Shown here piece by piece: positions 1 to 12,119 of a stretch of DNA of 64,000 nucleotides; the first letter of the stretch is position 1, and the number at the start of each line of letters is the position of its first letter. The stretch is from positions 5,873,501-5,937,500 of the forward strand of contig CP073042.1 in assembly GCA_018114805.1 (NCBI GenBank), given 5' to 3'. The notes under the pieces were generated by a model, which saw nothing but the letters and a program-made list of their open reading frames with translations, had not been told where the DNA came from and made no database searches. The position numbers and the translations under genes were made by a program. The DNA comes from Candidatus Streptomyces philanthi. Lineage in GTDB: Bacteria > Actinomycetota > Actinomycetes > Streptomycetales > Streptomycetaceae.

Positions 1-561
1 CTGCTGGTCATCGCGCTGCTGTACTGGCTGATGCGGGAGGGCTGGAAGTGGCGCGGGCTGCTCCAGTCGGACCTGCCGGAGCTGGCGCCGGTGCCCGCCG
101 ACCCGGGCGAGCCCCGGCTGACCATGGCCGGGCGCTACCACGGCTCGACCAAGGCGGGGCAGTGGCTGGAGCGCATCGTCGCGCACGGCCTCGGCGTCCG
201 CAGCCGCGCCGACGTCACGCTGACCGACGACGGGCTCATCGTGCGGCGCCCCGGCGCCCGGGACTTCCACGTGCCCACCAGCGCGCTGCGCGGCGCCCGG
301 CTCGACAAGGGCATCGCCGGCAAGGTCCTCACCGAGGGCGGGTTGCTGGTGATCACCTGGCAGCTCGGCGACAGCGCGATCGACTCCGGCTTCCGCTCCG
401 ACCACGCCGCCGAACACGCGGCCTGGGTCACCGCGATCAACGATCTCACCGGCGGCCCCAGCGACGCGACCGCCACGCGGCGTGACGAGGACGGCCGCGT
501 GGCCGCCGGCGCCGCGACACCGCGGGGGGCGACCCCCGCAACCCCCGAGAAAGGCACATGA
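1..561 (+). CDS. PH-like domain membrane protein, 5' partial
   Basis: The frame is open from base 1, so the true start lies before the window. The first ten residues (LLVIALLYWL) are the end of a membrane helix, followed by a soluble domain of about 170 residues and an Ala/Thr/Pro-rich tail. The soluble part has the alternating-strand look of the bacterial PH-like domain protein that sits just before carA in streptomycetes. The stop overlaps the carA start as ATGA (558-561), so the two genes are co-transcribed and probably translationally coupled. Its biochemical role is unknown, and its place inside the pyrimidine operon is the only functional hint. I am confident it is a gene and unsure of any function. 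Confidence 0.8.
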   Translation: MLVIALLYWLMREGWKWRGLLQSDLPELAPVPADPGEPRLTMAGRYHGSTKAGQWLERIVAHGLGVRSRADVTLTDDGLIVRRPGARDFHVPTSALRGARLDKGIAGKVLTEGGLLVITWQLGDSAIDSGFRSDHAAEHAAWVTAINDLTGGPSDATATRRDEDGRVAAGAATPRGATPATPEKGT

Positions 562-1692
562 TGACGCTCTCCACCCAGAGGGCCAGGGTCCCCGCCGTGC
601 TCGTTCTGGAGGACGGCCGCATCTTCCGCGGCCGCGCCTACGGCGCAGTGGGGGATACCTTCGGCGAGGCGGTGTTCTCCACCGGCATGACCGGATACCA
701 GGAGACCCTGACCGATCCCTCGTACCATCGGCAGGTGGTCGTCATGACCGCACCGCACGTCGGCAACACCGGTGTCAACGACGAGGACCCGGAGTCCGGC
801 CGCATCTGGGTCTCCGGCTACGTCGTCCGCGACCCCGCCCGCAAGCCCTCCAACTGGCGCGCCCAGCGCACCCTGGACGAGGAGCTGGCGGCGCAGGGCG
901 TCGTCGGCATCAGCGGGGTCGACACCCGCGCCCTCACCCGCCACCTGCGCGAGCGCGGCGCCATGCGCGTCGGCATCTTCTCCGGCACCGCGCTGGCGGA
1001 GGAGTCTGCGCTCGTCGAGCGGGTGCGCACCGCCCCCGGCATGAAGGGCGCCGACCTGTGGAGCGAGGTGACCACCAAGCAGACGTACGTCGTCCCCGCG
1101 GTCGGCACCAAGCGGTTCACCGTCGCCGCCATCGACCTGGGCATCAAGACGATGACCCCGCGCCGGATGGCCGAGCGCGGCATAGAGGTCCACGTCTTCC
1201 CGGCCACCGCCAGCCTGGAGGAGATCTACGCCATCGAGCCCGACGGCGTCTTCTTCTCCAACGGCCCCGGCGACCCGGCCACCGCCGACCACCCGATGGA
1301 GCTGGCGCGCGGAGTCCTGGACCGGCGCACCCCGCTGTTCGGCATCTGCTTCGGCAACCAGGTCCTCGGCCGGGCGCTCGGCTTCGGCACGTACAAGCTC
1401 AAGTACGGCCACCGCGGGATCAACCAGCCGGTGCAGGACCGCACCACCGGCAAGGTCGAGATCACCGCGCAGAACCACGGCTTCGCCGTGGACGCGCCCC
1501 TGGACGAGGTCGTGGACACCCCCTACGGCCTGGCCCGGGTCGCCCACGTGGGCCTGAACGACGACGTCGTGGGGGGCCTGGAGTGCCTCGACGTGCCCGC
1601 GTTCAGCGTCCAGTACCACCCCGAGGCCGCCGCCGGCCCGCACGACGCGGCCTACCTGTTCGACCGCTTTGTTTCCCTGATGGAGGGCCCCC

Positions 1693-1700
<8 letters not shown>
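558..1700 (+). CDS. carA: carbamoyl-phosphate synthase small (glutaminase) subunit
   Basis: This subunit hydrolyses glutamine and passes ammonia to CarB for carbamoyl phosphate, the precursor of pyrimidines and arginine. The 380-residue length is normal for CarA. The N-terminal half is the CarA-specific domain. The C-terminal half is a class I glutamine amidotransferase with nucleophile Cys264 in GICFGNQ and the catalytic pair His354/Glu356 in QYHPE. The start is the ATG of the ATGA overlap with the upstream gene; a second ATG follows at once. The stop overlaps the carB GTG start by 8 bases, so the subunits are translationally coupled. The frame is intact. Confidence 0.97.
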
Positions 1701-5007
<3,307 letters not shown>

Positions 5008-5154
5008 CGGACGGGCGTGCCCGGGTGGCCGGCCACCCGCCGGCCCCCGGGCGCCCGCCCCGGCCCCGTCCCCGCCCGGATCGAGCGGGCCCGCCGCCCC
5101 GGCCGGTCCGCTCCCAGCCCCGCCCGTACCGGCCTAGCGAAAGCCCGCGCCCGC

Positions 5155-6266
<1,112 letters not shown>

Positions 6267-6270
<4 letters not shown>

Positions 6271-7187
6271 GCGACACCCCGACCCTGCAGGCCACGCACG
6301 CCGCCGGCGACCCGCACCCCCCCGTCGCCTCCTTCGGCGCCCGGCTGCGGCAGGCCATGGACACCCGCGGGCCGCTGTGCGTGGGCATCGACCCGCACGC
6401 CTCGCTGCTGGCCGACTGGGGCCTGGGCGACGACGTCGCGGGCCTGGAGCGGTTCTCGTGCACCGTGGTGGAGGCCCTGGCCGACCGGGTGGCCGTACTC
6501 AAGCCGCAGTCCGCGTTCTTCGAGCGGTTCGGCTCCCGTGGGGTGGCCGTCCTCGAGCGCACCGTCGCCGAGGCCCGCGCCGCCGGGGCGCTGGTGCTGA
6601 TGGACGCCAAGCGCGGCGACATCGGCTCGACCATGGCCGCGTACGCCGCCGCCTACCTCGATCCCGCCTCGCCGCTGTTCTCGGACGCGCTCACCGTCAG
6701 CCCCTACCTGGGTTTCGGCTCGCTCGACCCGGCCGTGGAGCTGGCCCGTGCGAGCAGCTGCGGCCTGTTCGCGCTGGCGCTGACCTCCAACCCGGAGGGT
6801 GCCGAGGTGCAGCACGCGGTGCGCGCCGACGGCCGCAGCGTGGCCGCCACCGTGCTGGGCCACCTCGCCGAGCGCAACGCCGCCGAGCGCGCTGTCTGGC
6901 AGGGCCAGGGCCGGCCGCTCGGCTCCTTCGGCGCGGTGGTGGGCGCCACGCTGGGCGACGCGCTCGCCGCCGCCGGCGGCTCGCTCGCCATCGACGGGCC
7001 GCTCCTGGCGCCGGGCATCGGTGCCCAGGGCGCCACCCCCGCCGACCTCCCGGCGGTCTTCGGCGCGGCGGTGGGGAACGTGGTGCCCAGCGTGAGTCGT
7101 GGGGTGCTGTGGCACGGCCCGGACACCGCCGCACTGCGCGCCGCGGCGGCCGAAATCGCCGACGACGTGCGGGTAGCCGTGAAATAA
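6267..7187 (+). CDS. pyrF: orotidine 5'-phosphate decarboxylase
   Basis: This enzyme decarboxylates OMP to UMP, the last de novo step. The 306-residue protein belongs to the type 2 PyrF group found in actinobacteria. The signature DAKRGDIGSTM (near residue 112) carries the catalytic Asp-Lys-Asp residues, and CVGIDPH near the N-terminus is also diagnostic. The start is fixed by the ATGA overlap with pyrD. An in-frame extension upstream would lie wholly inside pyrD and is not family-like. It is the last gene of the operon, and the terminator hairpin begins 28 bases after its stop. Confidence 0.97.
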
Positions 7188-7214
7188 GTACCTCAGAACC
7201 CGGTGGTTTTGACC

Positions 7215-7254
7215 CGAAAAGTCCTGGTCGAGCGAGTCTGACCAGGACTTTTCG
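7215..7254 (+). terminator. pyrimidine operon terminator
   Basis: A perfect 15-bp inverted repeat (arms 7215-7229 and 7240-7254, loop of 10) carries A-rich and T-rich ends (CGAAAAGTCC / GGACTTTTCG). It lies directly after pyrF and before the sIHF promoter region, and fits an intrinsic terminator that isolates the two transcription units. Confidence 0.9.
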
Positions 7255-7327
7255 TCTGTTCTCGCTGACTGGAGCGGCCGTGGCCGCTAGTCTCCGACGG
7301 GAGCACAACGTGCAGGTGTGTTGCGCG

Positions 7328-7357
7328 TTGCTCACCCTGGTGAGGGGCGACTAGGTT
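7328..7357 (+). promoter_or_regulatory. candidate sigma-HrdB promoter for sIHF
   Basis: TTGCTC (7328-7333) and TAGGTT (7352-7357) are separated by 18 bases, a plausible -35/-10 pair. It lies between the pyr terminator and the sIHF start, where a promoter must exist. This is a motif match only. Confidence 0.45.
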
Positions 7358-7404
7358 CCTCACCGGTCCGTATCCGACAGTTCGATATCCGAGGTGACGT
7401 AGGC

Positions 7405-7728
7405 GTGGCTCTTCCGCCCCTTACCCCTGAACAGCGCGCAGCCGCGCTCGAAAAGGCCGCCGCGGCTCGCCGGGAGCGCGCCGCGGTCAAGAATCGACTC
7501 AAGAACTCCGGTGCCTCGCTGCACGACGTCATCCAGCAGGGTCAACAGGACGACGTCATCGGCAAGATGAAGGTCTCCGCGCTCCTTGAGTCCCTCCCCG
7601 GCGTGGGCAAGGTTCGTGCCAAGCAGATCATGGAGCGGCTCGGCATCTCCGAGAGCCGCCGGGTGCGCGGTCTCGGCTCCAACCAGATCGCCGCCCTGGA
7701 GCGTGAGTTCGGCGGCAAGGCCGCCTGA
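7405..7728 (+). CDS. actinobacterial integration host factor sIHF
   Basis: This is a nucleoid-associated DNA-binding protein of actinobacteria, unrelated in sequence to enterobacterial IHF. The GTG start at 7405 gives a 107-residue protein beginning VALPPLTPEQ, the family N-terminus. GAGG at 7391-7394 is the ribosome site. An N-terminal helix (residues 8-25) is followed by the helix-two-turn-helix DNA-binding core with LPGVGKVRAKQIMERLGIS around residues 60-80. The frame is open further upstream, but that sequence covers the promoter and is not family-like. In Streptomyces this gene always lies between pyrF and gmk. It is known to influence nucleoid compaction, sporulation and antibiotic production. 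Confidence 0.95.
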   Translation: MALPPLTPEQRAAALEKAAAARRERAAVKNRLKNSGASLHDVIQQGQQDDVIGKMKVSALLESLPGVGKVRAKQIMERLGISESRRVRGLGSNQIAALEREFGGKAA

Positions 7729-7766
7729 CGTTTTCCGGCGCTCCCGGGAACCTGGATAATCGCTGC

Positions 7767-8378
7767 ATGGCAGCACACCCCCAGGGGGCGACCAGCCCCC
7801 TCGCTTCGCAGGCGGTATCCCCCGTACCTCCGGACGCACGTCCGCGGCTGACCGTGCTCTCCGGCCCCTCCGGGGTCGGTAAGAGCACGGTCGTCGCGCA
7901 CCTGCGCAAGGCCCATCCCGAGGTATGGCTCTCTGTCTCCGCCACCACCCGCAAGCCGCGCCCCGGCGAGCGGCACGGCGTCCAATACTTCTTCGTCGAG
8001 AACGAGGAGTTCGACAAGCTCATCGCCAACGGCGAGCTGCTGGAGTGGGCCGAGTTCGCGGGCAACCGCTACGGCACCCCGCGCCGGGCGGTCCTCGACC
8101 ACCTCGAGGCGGGGGAGCCGGTGCTGCTGGAGATCGACCTCCAGGGCACCCGGCTGGTCCGCGAGTCGATGCCGGAGGCCCAGCTGGTCTTCCTGGCCCC
8201 GCCGAGCTGGGACGAGCTGGTGCGCCGCCTGACCGGGCGGGGCACCGAGCCGCCGGAGGTGATCGAGCGCAGGCTGGCGGCGGCGAAGGTCGAGCTGGCC
8301 GCCGAGTCCGAGTTCGACACCACCCTGGTCAACACCTCCGTCGAGGACGTCAGCACTGAGCTGCTAGCCTTGATGTGA
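7767..8378 (+). CDS. gmk: guanylate kinase
   Basis: This enzyme phosphorylates GMP or dGMP to the diphosphate using ATP. The P-loop GPSGVGKS lies around residues 33-40, the GMP-binding region (SATTRKPRPGE and GVQYFF) near 60-80, and EIDLQG near 125. The 203-residue length is normal once a short streptomycete N-terminal extension is counted. The start is the ATG 38 bases after sIHF. Its neighbours sIHF and rpoZ are the usual ones in actinobacteria and proteobacteria. The frame is intact. Confidence 0.96.
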   Translation: MAAHPQGATSPLASQAVSPVPPDARPRLTVLSGPSGVGKSTVVAHLRKAHPEVWLSVSATTRKPRPGERHGVQYFFVENEEFDKLIANGELLEWAEFAGNRYGTPRRAVLDHLEAGEPVLLEIDLQGTRLVRESMPEAQLVFLAPPSWDELVRRLTGRGTEPPEVIERRLAAAKVELAAESEFDTTLVNTSVEDVSTELLALM

Positions 8379-8592
8379 GTGGTCTGATCTTTTTCTGATT
8401 TCTTCGACCCTTGTTAACGCTCGGTACGGCAAGCGTCACACCGCCATCGCCGTCGTTGACGACCGGTACGGCGCGGTAAGTGACCAACGCCGTGCCCACC
8501 AGATGCCATCAGACCCACGCCCGGTGACACCATCACCGACGCGGTCGCCGAAGGCGTCCGCGACATCGCTGAACCCGATCGGAAGGCAGAGA

Positions 8593-8865
8593 GTGTCCTC
8601 TTCCATCACCGCGCCCGAGGGCATCATCAACCCGCCGATTGATGAGCTGCTTGAGGCCACCGACTCTAAGTACAGCCTGGTGATCTACGCCGCCAAGCGT
8701 GCTCGTCAGATCAACGCGTACTACTCGCAGCTCGGCGAGGGCCTCCTGGAGTACGTGGGCCCCCTCGTGGACACCCACGTCCACGAGAAGCCGCTGTCGA
8801 TCGCGCTCCGCGAGATCAACGCGGGCCTGCTGACCTCCGAGGCCATCGAGGGCCCGGCGCAGTAG
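8593..8865 (+). CDS. rpoZ: DNA-directed RNA polymerase omega subunit
   Basis: Omega is a small subunit that helps assemble and stabilise RNA polymerase. The GTG at 8593 (GAGAG precedes it) gives 90 residues beginning VSSSITAPEG, nearly identical to the streptomycete protein as I recall it. The omega core DELLEATDSKYSLVIYAAKR is followed by ARQINAYY. The open frame extends 30 codons upstream, but that part is non-family sequence. A strong hairpin follows at 8887. About 210 bp separate it from gmk, so it may have its own promoter. Confidence 0.96.
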   Translation: MSSSITAPEGIINPPIDELLEATDSKYSLVIYAAKRARQINAYYSQLGEGLLEYVGPLVDTHVHEKPLSIALREINAGLLTSEAIEGPAQ

Positions 8866-8886
8866 CACGCGAGCGGTAGGTTTTCT

Positions 8887-8954
8887 CACACCACGGGCCC
8901 GGCAGCCGCTCCCCCGGCCTGTGCCGGGGGGCCCGCTGCCGGGCCCGTGGTGTG
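8887..8954 (+). terminator. rpoZ terminator, nested hairpin
   Basis: A perfect 20-bp inverted repeat (8887-8906 with 8935-8954) encloses a second 7-bp hairpin (8911-8917 with 8924-8930). It lies 22 bases after rpoZ. Any coaBC start within it would be unlikely to be used. Confidence 0.88.
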
Positions 8955-8991
8955 TCGTGGGCCCATGGGAGAGCGCGGGGAGAAGCGAGCG

Positions 8992-10321
8992 ATGGACGAG
9001 TCCACCAACCAGCCGGCGGCCGAAGCGACGGCGGGCGCGGGGCGGGAACCGCACGCCGGGCGGGCGGGCCGGCGGAAGCCGGGCCGGGGCCGAGGCCCGC
9101 AAGCCCTCGGTGGTGCTGGGCGTGAGCGGCGGCATCGCTGCCTACAAGGCGTGTGAGCTGCTGCGCTGCCTGACCGAGTCGGGCCACGACGTACGGGTGG
9201 TGCCCACCGCGTCCGCCCTGCACTTCGTCGGCGAGGCGACCTGGTCGGCGCTGTCCGGCCACCCGGTCTCCACGGAGGTCTGGACGGACGTGCACGAGGT
9301 GGCGCACGTACGCATCGGGCAGACGGCCGACCTGGTCGTGGTCGCCCCGGCCACCGCCGACACGCTGGCCAAGGCCGCCCACGGGCTCGCCGGCGACCTG
9401 CTGACCAACACCCTGCTCACGGCCCGCTGTCCGGTCGTCTTCGCGCCGGCCATGCACACCGAGATGTGGGAACACCCGGCGACGCGGGAGAACGTGGCGA
9501 CCCTGCGGCGGCGCGGCGCGGTGGTCATCGAGCCCGCCGTCGGCCGGCTGACCGGCGTGGACACCGGCAAGGGCCGGCTGCCGGACCCGGGCGAGATCTT
9601 CGAGGTGTGTCGCCGCGTGCTGGCGGCCGGCCCGGGCGCCGGCGCCCGGCGCGACCTCGCGGGCCGGCACGTGGTGGTGAGCGCCGGAGGCACCCGGGAG
9701 CCGCTGGACCCGGTGCGCTTCCTGGGCAACCGCTCCTCGGGCAAGCAGGGGTACGCGCTGGCCCGCGCGGCTGTGGCCCGTGGCGCGCGGGTGACGCTGG
9801 TCTCCGCGAACAGCGCGCTGCCCGACCCGGCCGGCGCGGACGTGGTGCGGGTGGGCACGGCGGTGCAGTTGCGCGAGGCGATGCGCAAGGCCGCGCCCGA
9901 CGCGGACGTGGTGGTCATGGCGGCGGCCGTGGCCGACTTCTGGCCCGCGACGTACGCGACCAGCAAGATCAAGAAGCGGGACGGGCAGGAGCCCGAGCCC
10001 ATCGCGCTGGTGCGGAATCCGGACATCCTCGCCGAACTCTCGGCCGAGCGCGCCCGACCCGGCCAGTTCGTCGTCGGCTTCGCGGCCGAGACCGAGGACG
10101 TGGTGCGAAACGGCCGGGCCAAGCTCGCCCGCAAGGGCTGTGACCTGCTGGTCGTCAACGAGGTGGGCGAGCACAAGACGTTCGGCGCTGAGGAGAACGA
10201 GGCCGTCGTACTGGGTGCCGACGGCAGCGAGACCGCCGTCCCGTACGGGCCCAAGGAGGCGCTCGCCGAGACCGTCTGGGACCTGGTGGCCCCCGCGCTG
10301 CCCCCGGCGGCCGACGCCTGA
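8992..10321 (+). CDS. coaBC: phosphopantothenoylcysteine decarboxylase / phosphopantothenate-cysteine ligase, probable 5' frameshift
   Basis: This bifunctional enzyme makes 4'-phosphopantetheine for coenzyme A. The CoaC flavoprotein domain (VLGVSGGIAAYKACELLR, then APAMHTEMWEHPAT) is followed by the CoaB domain (VVSAGGTREPLDPVRFLGN, SSGKQG, SKIKKR). The native start is probably the ATG at 8992, which has GGGGAGA 8 bases upstream and begins MDESTNQPAAEA. That start is one frame away from the conserved body, so a 1-base indel near 9070-9095 must be assumed. Without it, translation could begin at GTG 9110, where family homology begins, leaving 403 residues and both catalytic domains. Frame-consistent starts further upstream fall in the rpoZ terminator. 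The enzyme is essential, so function is probably retained. Confidence 0.85.
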
Positions 10322-10332
10322 CCACGGCCCCG

Positions 10333-10370
10333 CCGCCCCGCGCGCCCCAGGCCCGGCGCGCGCGGGGTGG
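10333..10370 (+). terminator. coaBC terminator hairpin
   Basis: A 12-bp G/C stem with one G-U pair (10333-10344 with 10359-10370) starts 11 bases after the coaBC stop. It has no T-tract, as is common in Streptomyces. Confidence 0.55.
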
Positions 10371-10660
10371 CGGGCACGCCCCGGCCCCCTTCACGTACCA
10401 CCCGAGCCGACCGGAGCGCGCGAGACCCCTGGTCAACCGGGTGGCACCGAAGTCGGCGCGAAAAAGCCCCCAGGGTGTCGCCGAACACCTCATTCACCCC
10501 ACGCAAGTGTGTGTGACAAGTCACCCTGCGCCCGTGTTGCGAGACACGCGGCCCAATCGGCGAGAACGGCGGATAAACTCACCTCGGATTCGCGTGGGCG
10601 CAGCTCCCGCGCGTCTCCGCCCATGCTCAGCCAGCAGCCGCTGCAACCCCAGGGAGCGAT

Positions 10661-11884
10661 GTGTCCCGCCGCCTGTTCACCTCGGAGTCTGTGACCGAGG
10701 GCCACCCTGACAAGATCGCTGACCAGATCAGCGACACCATCCTCGACGCCCTCCTCAAGGAGGACCCGCACTCGCGGGTCGCCGTTGAGACCCTGATCAC
10801 CACCGGACTGGTGCACGTCGCAGGCGAGGTGACGACCAAGGCGTACGCGCCGATCGCCTCCCTCGTGCGCAACAAGATCCTCGAGATCGGTTACGACTCC
10901 TCCAAGAAGGGTTTCGACGGAGCCTCCTGTGCTGTCTCCGTCTCCATCGGCGCGCAGTCGCCCGACATCGCCCAGGGTGTCGACACCGCGTACGAGGCCC
11001 GGGTCGAAGGCTCGTCCGACGGGAACAAGGACGACGACCTCGACAAGCAGGGCGCGGGCGACCAGGGGCTGATGTTCGGCTACGCCTGCGACGAGACCCC
11101 CGACCTGATGCCGCTGCCGATCCACCTGGCGCACCGGCTCTCGCGCCGCCTGTCCGACGTGCGCAAGAACGGGACGATCCCGTACCTACGCCCCGACGGC
11201 AAGACCCAGGTCACCATCGAGTACGACGGCGAGAAGGCCGTCCGCCTGGACACCGTGGTCGTCTCCTCGCAGCACGCGTCCGACATCGACCTGGACTCGC
11301 TGCTCGCCCCCGACATCCGCGAGTTCGTCGTGGAGCCGGAGCTCAAGGCCCTGGTGGACGACGGCATCAAGCTGGAGACCGAGGGCTACCGACTGCTGGT
11401 CAACCCGACCGGCCGCTTCGAGATCGGCGGCCCGATGGGCGACGCCGGCCTCACCGGCCGCAAGATTATCATCGACACTTACGGCGGCATGGCCCGCCAC
11501 GGCGGCGGCGCCTTCTCCGGGAAGGACCCGTCCAAGGTGGACCGCTCGGCCGCGTACGCCATGCGCTGGGTCGCCAAGAACGTGGTAGCCGCGGCCCTGG
11601 CCTCGCGCTGCGAGGTCCAGGTCGCGTACGCGATCGGCAAGGCCGAGCCGGTCGGACTCTTCGTGGAGACCTTCGGCACCGCCACCGTCGACGCCGAGCG
11701 CATCGAGCAGGCCATCGCCCAGGTCTTTGACCTGCGCCCGGCCGCGATCATCCGCGACCTCGACCTGCTCCGCCCGATCTACGCCCAGACCGCCGCGTAC
11801 GGCCACTTCGGCCGCGCGCTGCCGGACTTCACCTGGGAGCGCACGGACCGGGTGGACGCGCTGCGGCAGGCCGCGGGGCTCTGA
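10661..11884 (+). CDS. metK: S-adenosylmethionine synthetase
   Basis: This enzyme makes S-adenosylmethionine from methionine and ATP; it supplies methyl groups for primary and secondary metabolism. The GTG start has AGGGAG upstream and gives MSRRLFTSESVTEGHPDK. The 407-residue protein shows the family signatures EGHPDKIADQISD near residue 15, GAGDQGLMFGYA near 130 and FSGKDPSKVDRSAAY near 285. It is preceded by a 340-bp gene-free stretch that must carry its promoter. It is followed by a duplicated hairpin. The frame is intact. Confidence 0.97.
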   Translation: MSRRLFTSESVTEGHPDKIADQISDTILDALLKEDPHSRVAVETLITTGLVHVAGEVTTKAYAPIASLVRNKILEIGYDSSKKGFDGASCAVSVSIGAQSPDIAQGVDTAYEARVEGSSDGNKDDDLDKQGAGDQGLMFGYACDETPDLMPLPIHLAHRLSRRLSDVRKNGTIPYLRPDGKTQVTIEYDGEKAVRLDTVVVSSQHASDIDLDSLLAPDIREFVVEPELKALVDDGIKLETEGYRLLVNPTGRFEIGGPMGDAGLTGRKIIIDTYGGMARHGGGAFSGKDPSKVDRSAAYAMRWVAKNVVAAALASRCEVQVAYAIGKAEPVGLFVETFGTATVDAERIEQAIAQVFDLRPAAIIRDLDLLRPIYAQTAAYGHFGRALPDFTWERTDRVDALRQAAGL

Positions 11885-11940
11885 GCGGCCCGTAGCGGCA
11901 CCTGACGGCGCGCTCGCGCGCCGGCCCGTCCAGCACGCCC

Positions 11941-12000
11941 GCGGCCCCGGACCTGATGAGGGTCCGGGGCCGCGGACCTGATGAGGGTCCGGGGCCGCGG
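11941..12000 (+). terminator. metK terminator with 25-bp tandem duplication
   Basis: A 13-bp perfect stem (11941-11953 with 11961-11973) forms a hairpin with a 7-base loop. The 25-base unit containing the hairpin's loop and right arm is exactly repeated (11951-11975 and 11976-12000), which offers a second overlapping hairpin. This looks like a slippage duplication of a terminator. Confidence 0.8.
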
Positions 12001-12119
12001 GCGTTGTGCCGGGGATGGGTGGCGGGTGTCGCGGCGCGGCCCGGTGCGAGCGGCCGGCCAAGCTCGCATGGTGCGCGCGGCCCCGCTCCCTGTCAGTGCC
12101 GTCTGCTAAGACTGATGCT

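Noticed and set aside
5017..5154. Upstream extension of pyrD
   Set aside because: The Pro/Arg-rich stretch is not found in class 2 PyrD; the membrane helix begins at ATG 5155.
8921..8991. coaBC start in frame at 8921 or 8957
   Set aside because: Both lie in or beside the rpoZ terminator hairpin (8887-8954), give a non-family Arg-rich N-terminus and lack a ribosome site.
10439..10450. GGGTGGCACCGA upstream of metK resembles the T-box antiterminator core
   Set aside because: No specifier loop, no stem I features and no competing terminator in the right place. metK is also not a known T-box target. It is probably chance in GC-rich DNA.
10322..10660. SAM riboswitch upstream of metK
   Set aside because: The 340-bp leader does not show SAM-I, SAM-II or SAM-IV conserved blocks that I could recognise.
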